Position numbers and translations under genes: made by a program | The notes under the pieces: model-generated | What the model saw: only the letters and a program-made list of their open reading frames with translations | The model's database searches: none | Told to the model about the DNA's origin: nothing | Assembly: GCF_016920785.2 (NCBI RefSeq) | Contig: NW_024609837.1 | Span: forward strand, 43,712,745-43,776,744 | Origin: Ixodes scapularis | Taxonomy: Eukaryota; Arthropoda; Arachnida; Ixodida; Ixodidae | DNA length: 64,000 nt | Reading direction: 5' to 3' | Part shown: one piece after another, positions 1 through 11,500 of the stretch | Numbering within the stretch: the stretch's first letter is position 1 | Layout of the letters: each line of letters opens with the position of its first letter

Positions 1-142
1 TTCGGCATTTGGAAATTGTTTTTTTACTTCACAAATACTAAATTCCCAAATTTCAAATTTTGAGGGTAATGTCCCGGCATCGTTTTCAATCGTTTCGGAT
101 AATAAAAAAAAATATGATTTTGATGTGTCAGTGCCCCTTTAA
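1..142. mobile_element. Right end of a TTAA-flanked MITE
   Basis: This segment aligns almost base for base with 9102-9244, the right end of the complete MITE at 8566-9244. It ends in GTGTCAGTGCCCCT followed by TTAA. The left part lies outside the window. Confidence 0.8.
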
Positions 143-272
143 GTGAAAGATTGAACATGGACAAAGGCAAACAACCCCTGACATTCGTCACACCCGAAAC
201 AAAGGGGCAGGGCTGAAACTTAAACCCAAACAAACAACATCCTACACAAATATAAAGGTGACCTTCAAACAA

Positions 273-977
273 TCAAATTTGTAGAAATCTTTTCAGCTCC
301 GTGTCCAAATTAAAAGACCGCCTATTTACTGCATTTCCGTGACTAATAATAGTGACGGACTCTTTTACTAACTGTTTATGATCCTCTCTGTCAGTCAACA
401 GAACCAATGTGGAATTCCACAGAGGTACACAATTATTACATTCTAACAGATGTTTTGACATTTCTGAATACTGATCTTTGTGTCTAATACAATGTTTGTG
501 TTCAGTTAAACAATCATTCAAACACCGCTTCGTTTGTAACCCACAGGCAAAAGGAATCTTGTATACTACGCCCGACACACAATCAACATCTTTTTCTATA
601 TGTATTTTGGTACATCCAGTTCTGGCGAAGTTGAACGGAGTCAACCGACTTAGTTTGAAATCATTTTTGAACACAGTGCTAATGCTGTAACGGTTGCCGA
701 CCGATTTTAGATTATGAGAAATACGATGGAAGAAAGGGAGAACAACACATCCGGCAGATTTGCAAACCTTTGGGCATTTGTCTCTCATATTAACCCGGTA
801 CAACAACTGTCTGAATATATAATCCTCGGGAAAACCTGCCATGCTGAAACGGTTAAAAAGGCGTTGGAGCTCAGAACCAATGGAGTGCAAACAAGATTTT
901 CTAAGTGCACAATCTACTAAATTCCCGACTATGCCAGCCTTGATGGCATAGAACAGTACCGGTGTGCTATTGGTCAA
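273..977 (-). pseudogene. Penelope-like element: RT C-terminus and damaged GIY-YIG endonuclease
   Basis: This 234-codon frame encodes the end of a Penelope-like reverse transcriptase (AIKAGIVGNLVDCALRKSCL, typical of the region after the RT palm), the linker VVLPFFHRISHNLKSVGNRY, and a GIY-YIG-type endonuclease start GVVYKIPFACG. The QTKRCLNDCLTEHK block that should follow the YIG strand is joined directly after CG, so the second motif of the GIY-YIG pair is deleted. The catalytic RT core is absent. Penelope-like elements are common in tick genomes. The copy is a dead 5'-truncated fragment, fairly young because the rest of the frame is open. Confidence 0.85.
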
Positions 978-1054
978 TGTCCTTCATCTCTTGTGCATTC
1001 GGGAAAAAGAAGTTCAACCTCCCCTTTTTTCCTTCCTTTTGGATTTCGGGGCAC

Positions 1055-1175
1055 TTGTACCCTATAAAACCACGATATTCTGTCCAATAAATTTCAGCTG
1101 TGTTTGAGACTGTTGTGTTCTCCTTTTCTTCCCCCAGTTTTGGGGTTTTTCCTAAAATGTTGAACCTTCACCAGC
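1055..1175 (+). promoter_or_regulatory. TATA-like promoter segment, possibly from a Penelope-type terminal repeat
   Basis: CCCTATAAAACC is followed about 25 bases later by CCAATAAATTTCAGCTG and then TTGTGTTCTCC and TTTTCTTCCCCCAG. A TATA box, AATAAATTTCAG and a pyrimidine tract in this order resembles terminal regions of tick Penelope-like elements. The orientation is opposite to the Penelope fragment next to it. This is inference only. Confidence 0.25.
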
Positions 1176-1216
1176 TTGTTTGCGCCCTAAGTTTTTGTTT
1201 GTCGAAAACACAGTTG

Positions 1217-1305
1217 TAAAAACTTATGAAAGAATTACATATAGGTCAGCTTATCTTTTGACTTGCAACATGTCGATAGATATGTAATTCTTTCGTAAGT
1301 TTTTA
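1217..1305. repeat. Hairpin, 25-bp arms
   Basis: TAAAAACTTATGAAAGAATT at 1217 onward is mirrored at 1281-1305 with one mismatch. It is a small foldback element or MITE remnant in the LONP1 upstream intron. Confidence 0.75.
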
Positions 1306-2425
1306 GACCATACCAATGCACCCGCCTCAACACTGTAACTGTGTCTCTAGTAGTTAAAAAGGAATATTATTGAATACTACACAGTTTCTAGTTTATTTGA
1401 TCTAACATAAAAAATTACATGAGGGAAATAAAAGCGAACAAAGCACAATACAACCTACACAGTACAGACATGTCTTGAAGTGGAAAAGATTGGAGTTGAG
1501 AATGCAACATCAGATTCCTCGGTGAGAGTGAAACAATTCTGAATTCTTTCTGAGAGAGACATTATAATTGCCATCCACATATACGTGTCTTGGTGCAGAA
1601 TGCTATGGCCTTGTGCATGATAGCTTACGGATGAAACAATTGAAACATTGATGATGCTACAATCCCCCTTGCTTCTTAGGTCAATAAGGTGTGTTCCGAG
1701 ATGAATTTTGAATGCTTGGGATGCTTTAACCTGCAAGCAAAATTATTTGTTGCATTAGCGTTTTTCCAGTTCCTAGCATCTTGGGTAGGATTTAAATTTG
1801 TCAAATTAAGGATGCATTAGCTAGCTTGTCACCTAAAACTGCCAATGTTCTTAGCATCTCTAGAATACTCAGGGGTTAAAGGGAAGCTGAAGAGGTTCTT
1901 GAAAAAAAAAAAAAAAATGAGTTAGGTGAATTCTAGAGTATTTTTATCCCGTGAATCTGAATATCACGTTTGTTTTCCCCGAAGATTTAACTAAACATAA
2001 GAAAACACAAAAAACCTCCTACTAGTCAGCTGCCAAGCGCGTGTCGCTCGTGTGGGCAGGGCATGCAATTACAGGCTTGTCAGATATATTCCCCTGCACT
2101 GACACAAGTTGTGACGTCTAGCTTTGATAGGCGCTGAAGATGCGTGAGAGCAAAGATTCCGAAAACTCCTAATATGTCGTCACGCTCCAGGAAGAAGGAA
2201 CTTCGGTAGTAATTTGAAAATTAATTTCTGCAGCCTTTGTGCACCAAATAAAAAAATAATTTGGATATTCGTGATACTGGAGGCTTGTTTCTCCTCAAAT
2301 AGAGAACCGTTTCAGTTTCCCTTTAAACATTTTAACTGAGAGCAATGCAAGGGCAGCATTACTGAGGCAGTTTGTTGTGGGCAAACACAAAATTAATTAA
2401 ACTGTGTCCTATTTTTTTTTTTCAG
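1306..2425. other. Non-coding, intron upstream of the first visible LONP1 exon
   Basis: I see no exon that could supply the preceding LONP1 residues (expected to end ..RDDS), no RNA gene and no clear repeat in this stretch. Confidence 0.5.
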
Positions 2426-2545
2426 CAATGAAGCTGAAGTGGTTGAAAGCCTAAACGACCTGTACAGTGTTGGCACGTTTGTTCAAATCCATGAGCTCCA
2501 GGATCTCGGGGAGAAACTGCGAATGATTGTGATGGCCCACAGGAG
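2426..2545 (+). CDS. LONP1: LONP1 exon a: end of N-terminal substrate-binding domain
   Basis: The acceptor is a poly-T tract followed by TTCAG at 2421-2425, and the donor is GTGAGG at 2546. The exon enters in phase with one base of a split codon and encodes NEAEVVESLNDLYSVGTF and onward, matching the human NESDVVESLDEIY region. It ends inside the RR codon pair. Confidence 0.95.
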
Positions 2546-5500
2546 GTGAGGGCCAATCATTGTGTGAAAGGTGCAACGTCACGGCATTTGTCATCTTGTT
2601 GTGCATCTGTTATAATCTGCTTAGCCATTCAAGCACAGTGGTTGCACCACTGTGCTTGAATGGCTTGTGTTTGTATGTGCTTGTGCTTTTGGTTTGTGTG
2701 CTCGTGTTTGTATGTCTTCCACGCTTCAACTGCGCTCTTACTTCTGATGAAGCAAAGTACAGTGGCAGGGTGTTTATCTAACTGAACAATCCTTTGTCAT
2801 AAGCATGCAGCCTTGAAGGATGTGTTTGTGTCAATCATACATTTATTAAAAACATTTGTGTTTTTTTTATTGGTTTTTTCTGTTATCGCATTTTTATACT
2901 CTTGTTTTTGTCATTGAAATATTTTAGCTGAAAGTGTGAAATAGTAGTGGTTGTTAAGTTAGTTTAAGAACCTCTAAATGTTTTTTTTTTTAATAATTAA
3001 CTCTCATCTCCTTGTTATATCTTTTTAAATCCTAGGGTGAAGATTGTGCGGCAGCTGTTTGAAGGTAAGAGTTTTGATATAGAATATAGATACTCCAAAT
3101 CTCTGCACATTGAATGCATGAGCATTCTGCTCGGTACCATAGTTGGCAGTGTTTTTTCTCTTGTTGACAGTGAAACGTGGAGTCGAATGCACAGCCTTTT
3201 GAATTTTAATGTTGAAGTTTAGTTCTGTAATATGCCTTTTGTGTGGTTTCCCCTTCAACGAATGTGCCACAACATGTTTGCGTACATAGTAGGTAGACAC
3301 CGGCAGTTCCATCATGCTTTGGACTGAAACTGGCACAGATTCATACATCGCAGAACCGCACGTAACAAGCGTTCTCTGTTTCATACGTTACAACATTCTT
3401 TATGTTGCCAAGAATCCGCGTTAGCTCCCTGGACTGTTGAGTACCATATTTTTCAGACCATGGTCCGCACTTGGTGCATAGTCGACAGGGACAAATTTCT
3501 GTTGAAAAAAGTTTCTCCTTGGATTGTCCACACCTGGTGCCTAGCCCGACATAAAAAATTCCCATACACAGCACACCTTGATAAGCACCCACTTTATTAG
3601 CTCGCAAAGAAACCTGTACAGTCAAATGCTTTTATAACTAAGTCCGCAGGGCTGGCCAAATTTTTCGTATCTCGGGTGCCTTCCTTGTCGCAGTTGAACA
3701 CGAAAAATCAATCTAGCACAAACCGAATTTGTGCTATCACATATTGATCTATCTGCGTGACATTAGATGCGTTTTAGGAAGCAGCATAGCACCAAATAGA
3801 GTATGAGTGACATCAGAAACAGTGTTTTGTATTTTGACAGGTGTCTTATCAAAAAGGAGAACGGTGGCAGAGGCTGCTAGAGCATTGCAGCTCGGAGCAC
3901 GTGGGGCGAAAGCTCGCTCTGCAAAAAATCCAGGCTGAATTGCCATCTTTTTTTTTTTTTTTTCCTAAATAAAAATTGTGTTAATACCACTGCGTGGCGC
4001 AATTTAAAGACGCCAGGCTAGCGGTCGTCTCGCCATTACCGCCACTGGCAAACTTTGTAGTTTACAGCCGAGACATTGGGTCTTGGCTGTAGACTTATTT
4101 CCCGCTGTCCAAACTTCCACGCAACAAACTTGACCGACTTATCAAGATATGAATTGCAACAATCACTAAACCACCGACATGAACCCCCGATCACACAGCG
4201 AAGGTGTTCGTCGATTCAGTGTGGCCTTTCCTAAATCGGGCGGCGGCTCGCGTAGCCACGTGTCATTCGGAGGAGGCAGTCGAAGTCGCTGCACTGCTCT
4301 CGATTGCATGTATAGTCACTAGATGGCGGAGGAGCTGGCGCGGCAGCATACGGCAGCACAGCAGAATTGGCCAAGCACTCGGCACGCAAGAGGACGGGGA
4401 GAGGCACACATTTGAGCCGACTGAGCGGCGCTGGAATTAACGGGACTGGGGCGGCTAAGGAGGCTACATCCCAGGGCCTCACCGTCAAGAGCGAGGGTAG
4501 GGGGCCCATTTATTCCAACGGGCTCAATATATGAACCCCCCTATAACACAACTGCAGGCACCACGCACGCAACGAGGACACTGAAACAAGGAGACCTGGC
4601 CCTCGCCTTTTGTAACTTAGTTTAGCCCAATCATTTCAAGTAACCCTGTGAAGCTCAAAAAAAAAAAAAAAAAGCGCTCCCCCCGCCTCTCTTAGGGGCC
4701 CCTTTCTACAAGGCGGTCCACGTTTGGGTCCACGTTTGCCGACAGATTGTGGCGGAGCTTTTTGTGGTTTTCTGTCAATCCCTGGTATACAGTCGCTGCA
4801 GCTCGATTGCCTTCTCCCACTACGGGAAAGGGGCATAGAGGGGTCGTGCTACAGTGCCTTTGGAAGAGTCCCTCATTATCCTTTTATCTGAGCAGGCCCA
4901 GCTAAAAGGAAAGCTCGCGAGACACTCTTCAAGAAACACAACCAGGTGCGGGTGTGTTGGATGCCCTTAGTCATCGGGCTTGTATTGTTACTGCACAGGC
5001 CTTTGAAACCAGGCTCAGATCTTCATTTCGATAAAAGAAAACATTGGTGACGCTGCTTGGAGCACTCCATAACGTTTTCGCCTCGTCTTTCGGTGCGCGT
5101 TGGTGGGCTGCCTTTGCCGCGAGGTTCTCGGTTTGAAGTTGCTCCTAGTCAGAACCAGATGTGTACCAAACAGCCCCTCGTTCTACCACTGCAGAAAAAC
5201 GTGCTGCGATTCACAAGAAAGCACATGAGGTTCTCATTTGCGGTGTACGTAGAAATCATTTTTCAGTTAAGAATAGATGACCTGGAGAAAGTTTTTCAGG
5301 CAATCTTTCCCAGAGGGAAAATATTCTCAAGGTCCTATTGAATCATGGAGCACCGTGTTCGTGGTAATGGTAGAATAAACACAGGCACGGGGATCCACCC
5401 CTTGGACCTTGATTGGCTCTACTGGGACGAGGGCATGTGCATACACAGGGACAACGCAGTAATGTACTGCTTGCATTCTATGTCTGTTAGGCCAGCTTTT

Positions 5501-8500
5501 TTTCTTCGGCTGCGATGTCATTCGTCTGGAAAGAGAAAAAATGTGAGCCAACAACGAACACAGCCGTCCGGCTTAAGCTTGCTTGTTGAATTGCCTGAAA
5601 ACAATGATCCAGCTGCCCCCTCGCTTGTTCTCTTGGAGTTCAGTTACTCGTCCTCCCACCCGCAACATGTGCCTCTAGAAGACTGATCGACTGCCTTCAT
5701 ATCTGGACAGAAACTTGGGGACAGGCTCGCCAGCAGTATGGGGTAGGCTCTGTGATTGTTCAAAGTGACCCAGCAAAGTGGCCAGCTGTTATAACTGCCA
5801 GGTTTCGGGAGGAATGCCACGGGAAGAGGCCAACATATTTTCGGAATTGAGCGAAAATGTTTTAGTTTACTAAAGAAAGTATGAAAGTGAGAAACGCATT
5901 ATGCGGGAAAGGCTGTAAATGGAGAAGCGTTCGGCCGGCACTCTTAAATCTATTCAAAGTCCGGAGTTCCGCTTACTCTTTCATGTGCAAACTATTTTCG
6001 ATTCAGAGCTGTCCGACTTTCTTCACCACGCACAACCTTTCTGATGGAAGGAAAGGAGATAAAGATGTTCATGCGCATGAAAACTGTGTCGAACACCAGT
6101 ACCCCGTGGCGATATTGCTGGACCACTCTAATTTTTGAAGCAATTTTCTCACTTTCATAACTAAATACTCTAGTAGTATAGTGGTTACCCAGAGGCAATG
6201 TGCTCATTAGCCCAGGGCATCATTATTTCTTAATCCAGTCCTCCGAGCTCTTTTTCACGACTGTCCGGCGCAAAAAGGGGCACGTTTCTGTGTGGCTCTA
6301 CTTATTTCGATTAGATTTTGGCGTCACGGGTTGCGTCGCAGATAGTTTTCTTCGACCGCACATTATAGCTCCAAGGTGAAACGATTTGGGACTCCGATCG
6401 AGCAAGATCGGGAACCTTGGATCATGATGAAGATTGGTGCTTCGGTCGAACAGATGCCAAAACAGCACAAAAAACTTGCGACTGCCGATGCAAACACTTC
6501 TTTTTTTCATATACTCTCATTTGCAGGGGTCCTTTCAAATGCACTGACATACACACAAAGTAAGAAAACAAGTGCGCGCATTGCCCGGATGGGGCATTGA
6601 AAAAAAACTAGACTTGGAGCGGAGTGGCGCATACTCAACGATGTGAGCGAAAGGAAATTATGCACGAGAGCGCCCGGTAACGCGCAGCGGAGGCGCGGGA
6701 TTACCTCCGTCACGCTGCTTGCTCCACTTCCGTGCTGCGCATTCTCGGTTTTGGGTTTAAATTTGTTAGTGTGCAACCTTGTGCCTAGATGGTGCTACGT
6801 GACTATGTTGCTGTGTACAGGCTTTCTACACAGCAACATAGTCATAGTCACGGAGCACCATCTGGACACAAGGCTGCGCACACACAAATTATTTGGACCC
6901 AAAACCGAGAATGCACGGCGGCGCGGCGGATGTTTCGATCATCATTGCTGCATCAGATTTTCTCTTCTCTACACGAGTCACTTGAGTGCGACGATTTACA
7001 TAAAATCAATAATTTTTCACTTAAAAATTCACAATACCGGTTGCTTTTGCTTTGTGGGGCCACAAAATTGCTTCGTTAAACAAATATTTTGTAAACAGGA
7101 ATTTGTTGTAGTAGTCAGAGGAACAGATTGAACACACAGGAAATTGGCGTGGACTTTATTTTACTTAGTTAAACGGACATTTTCTTAATAGAGGCATTCG
7201 TTATAAAGGCGTTTGACTATCATATGTAAATCATTGTCAACGTGCTTTGTCGTTCACAAAGTTTGTCACGTTCTGTTAGAACTAATGATGAGAAAAGAAC
7301 TAATCTTTCTATAGTCCATAGTCCACGGACTATGGTCGAGAAAATACAGTGCTGAATCCATACCAATGTTTTCAAACGGGAATCTAATATGCCACTGATA
7401 ACATTGCTTGCTTCTCAGTTCCAAATCCTAATATATTTTTTTTTTCTGTCTACTATTTTTCTAACAACGCTAGCCGACGAAGACGAGACCATCAGGAGGT
7501 CTAATCGCAGAAGGAGTCGGCGTGGCAACGGTCGTAGCGTCAATGCGACTACAGCGCCGCTGTCCGATTCCTCGTCTGCGAGCGTCGAGGCAGAGGATGC
7601 GGTGACTGCGGAAAACCACACTGTTCCCACCGGTCCTGTGCTCACCGTCGAAGTTGAGAATGTTCCTCACGAGAAGTTTGTTGTCAGCGAAGAGATGAAG
7701 GCATGTTCATTTCCTATTTTTATCTTAAAGAAGACTTTTTTCAGGACGTCGCAAACTGAGGCAGGGGTATGCGCTCATAGACGAAAGCAGGCGTAACTAT
7801 CAGTAGGTGGCAGTAGCATAGACAGGGGGGAAACTTATGAGGCTTCAGCCCCCCCCCCCCCCCTTGAACGTCCCAGCCACGGCTACGCCACTCGTAGGTG
7901 GTAAGTAGGTACTGTATGTATGATATGGTGATTTATTTTATTAATTCAGAAGACTTCTAGAGGCACAGGAGTTTATTAGAGGGAAGGGGGGGAGGGGGTT
8001 GTTTTTGATAAGAAATACAGAAAGAAGGAAAATGTGAGCATAAGAAGCAAAACAAAGTGTGTGCAGTAACAGGAGAAGCAAAAGAGAGGAGTATGAGCAA
8101 AGTACAGTTAGAGTAGACAAGAGAAATGGCTGAATGTTATTGTCACTGCGCACGAGTTCTTGAAATTGTGTTAGATCGGCTTCAGTTGCAATGTATGGTT
8201 GGAGGTCGTTCCAGTGGATTACCGTTCATAGTATGAATGGTTGAGCTAGAGTAGATGCTTATTAGGTATGTTTTGCCTCGAAATGTTGTGCTCTGGAATA
8301 AGTAGTAACAAACTTGTATTTCCCAATCGCTATATTTGGATACCATAATATTCTAGAATGTATATCACGGAGTCATTCTTCACACAGGCCGGATCGGGCA
8401 AGCAATCTTTCGGTGACGATTTTCTTTTCCAGGGAGTATGTATCACTGTTTCTGAATCATAAAAAATTTCCCACATTGGGGAAAAAACCTAGCTCCAAGG

Positions 8501-11500
8501 GACAAAGGAAAACTTCATTTTAATGCTTGTAAAATAAGAAAAAAAAATTAAAGTGTTTACGGTTCTTAAAAGGGGCACTGACACCCCAAAAGTCATATTT
8601 TTTTTATTGTCTAAAACGATGCAAGTTGCAGTCATAGACAGGCAAAAAAAAACGCATCGCAAAAAAAAAAAAAATTTTCTCGCGCGCGCGCGTGCGCATT
8701 TTTTTATTTTTGGCGTTTGATTCTCCCGCCTCTCGCCTCCTCGCTTCTTTTGATTCGCGACGTCGAGAATCATGAAACTTAAAAGCTTTGTAGGCGACAT
8801 TTTTATAACATTTAATAATGGCAATCCTAAAACATGTTTTTAACACAATTGCAAATGCACTACGGCCCTTCTTTTTGAAATACCAAAAATCGGGAGTTCG
8901 TTGTGGTGCCATCTCCTGGATTTGTATCCTCCCACGGAAAACAGGCGACACCGCTCAAAACCGGTCCGCCGGCGCTGGCTCCTTTCCTCCTCGCTTTGGG
9001 TCGCCATGGCAACAGCAGGGAGTCGTGAAAGAAAGTGGACTCTCAGGACTCCGCAATATTTGACGTCAACGCACCGGTGCGGATCGCGCGGGAGCTTTGA
9101 ATTCGGCATTTGTAAATTGTTTTTTTACTTCACAAATACTGAATTCCCAAATTTCAAATTTTTGTGGGTAGTGTCCCGGCATCGTTTTTAATTGTTTCTG
9201 ATAATAAAAAGAAAAATGATTTTGATGTGTCAGTGCCCCTTTAAAATTCGGCAACATTACTGATACATTTATAATTAAAGCTATCTAAGGTACCACATCT
9301 AAATTTTGTTGCACGGTGCTCGTATACTTGTGCAGGCAGTGACGCAGGAGATAGTCAAGACGATCCGAGACATCATTGCCCTCAACCCCCTCTACCGCGA
9401 GTCCATCCAGCAGATGATCCAGGCTGGCCAGCGTGTGGTGGACAACCCTGTCTACCTCTCCGACCTCGGTGAGGAAACAACTGGATAGTCTCGAGACCGG
9501 TTCGCACATTTGCCTTTCACTCTGCTCGAGCGCACTCCGTTTCCCCGTAACCAGTCAGTGAACGTTTTATTAGTGGGTGAAATCAGGACTGCTCGATAGT
9601 AATCGTCTAGCCTTCCCTTTTAACTGCTTATCACTGGAGAGCAGTTGGAAAAACTCTGTAATAAATTCTCTCTACCAATGTCGGGCTGGTGGCAGCTTCT
9701 CCCATCGAGCGCAGCGAGACACGATCGAAAGCAAACGGCGCTGTCATCTGCTGTTGGGCGCGCCGTCCCTAGATGGTGCCGCAAGCCCGATCCTCGGATA
9801 GAGGGCCCATATTACAGAGAATGTCCAACCGCTCGATCGGGGCGACACCATTTTCAGGACGCATTTGCAATGCGAGCTGCAAGAAAGAGCCGAAAACGTC
9901 AACCGTCGGCGAACGTCTCCGCCTTTCCGCCCACTTTCCTTCTTGCCTCGTGAAAACGAAAGCGCATGCGCACTTGCTATCGATCTCTGTAAGAGGCGTC
10001 CGCCATTAAATTGCAAGCGGTCCCCGTGGTCTGAGATGGACCTGCTCTTTAGTCTAGGCTCTCTCTACTTAACACACTGGCACACTATTGCCGTCCTTTC
10101 GATCCGCATATATATTTTTTAATCTTTTACGCATAGCCCTTTCACTTTTGAGACAAGATAACTCTGGCAATGTCGTAAGCAACCATTTCTCACACACGGC
10201 GCATAGATTTGATGTCTCCAATACCAAAAAATCGTCAATCTAGTTAGATGTCATGGGCTACTTCGATCGATCAGGGTGTTCCCAAATGTAATCTCAAGGA
10301 ACCGCTATTCGCTTCAAGCTGCAACAAAGGTACCTCCTGCCCTCGGCATTAATCCAATAAAGCCGCACAGAAGCTTGCAGGCCTCGAAAACGATAATGCA
10401 CATACTAAAGAGGCCCATAGTCACGCATCGATAAGTAGCCCACTGTCCTGCTAAAATGTTGCTTAAACTGGACAAATGCTTTGCCTAGGGCGAGGGTGAT
10501 GGTCGACGAAATTCGGAAGCCCGGGGAAGGTACAATGGTATTCTTGGGGAACCCCTGGTCATCTCGTCGTTAGCAGTCGCAGGCGGTAGCTGCGCGTTCG
10601 GTTGTACTCAAACGCAATTGTGTGAACCAGCCTTAACAGTTCTTAGAAATCAAACTGTACGCCTTGTTTTGTTTGTGTGTTTTTATGATATTTTTGTTTT
10701 AAAATGACGATAAAAGCGGCGTTTTTATTGGCTCGAAAGGGGCATTCCTTAGAGGTACTGTGAGAAAGGAACCTTCCCGACAACTTCCCTTGTTTCTTCC
10801 TCTAGGAGCCGCACTTACTGGAGCCGAATCGCACGAGCTGCAGCAGATTCTTGAGGAGACCGACGTAAGGGCTCACCAGTTCCACCTGTAATACGATCTG
10901 GTGATAACTTTGCAGTGAAGTATTATGCTGCTGCCAAAAGGAAATGCTTGCGGCTACGATATGTGTTGTCCATAATGCCGTCTCCTTTTTTTTTTTTTTT
11001 TTTGTCCTTCAATTTTTGGCAGATTTCCAAGCGCCTCCTCTTGGCACTTTCCCTGCTGAAGAAAGAGTATGAGCTGAGCAAACTGCAGCAGAAGATTGGC
11101 AAAGAGGTAAGCAGTTGGTTGTCCGCTTTCATCTCCCGTCTTCCTTGTGCGGCACATCTGGAAAGACGCACGTTCGGCGTGTCGACAAGAATTTCACGAG
11201 CCGATCGGGAATGTCGTCCTGGGACACTTAGAGGGCTCAAAGCATATTCGAAACAGCGGCCCAGCCTTTAAGATGGCCTAAAGGATATTTTTTAACGTAT
11301 GGATATAACTTTTGTCTCTGCAGCTGCTTTCCACTGTAATGCAAACCTATACTCTTATTCAAGATCTCTTCTTGTTTGTTTTGCCCCTATTTATGTGTTC
11401 TTCGTCTGCCTCTACCTTCTGTAACACCCGTAAGCGGGACGTGCAGTCTGTCTTCTGCTCCGGTATAAAACAAACGGTGCCGAGTTGTCACTTTTTGTTT

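Larger units (their letters stand above)
3065..7473. other. 4.4-kb LONP1 intron
   Basis: The intron holds a SINE fragment (3885-3945), an inverted repeat (6734-6922) and a GC-richer block at 4200-5000. ORFs up to 162 codons exist, but none resembles a known protein. No other gene is seen. Confidence 0.6.

Noticed and set aside
4535..5060. Possible LTR with a TTGGTGACGCTG primer-binding-like site
   Set aside because: No second LTR, no gag-pol frame and no clear TG..CA boundaries could be found.
6165..6245. tRNA-like AGTATAGTGGTTACC near 6175
   Set aside because: It resembles an A box only. No B box and no cloverleaf follow.
7389..7473. Extension of the LONP1 linker exon upstream to an ATG at 7389
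   Set aside because: The sequence upstream of 7474 is a pyrimidine-rich intron end with an acceptor, and the preceding exon joins in frame at 7474.
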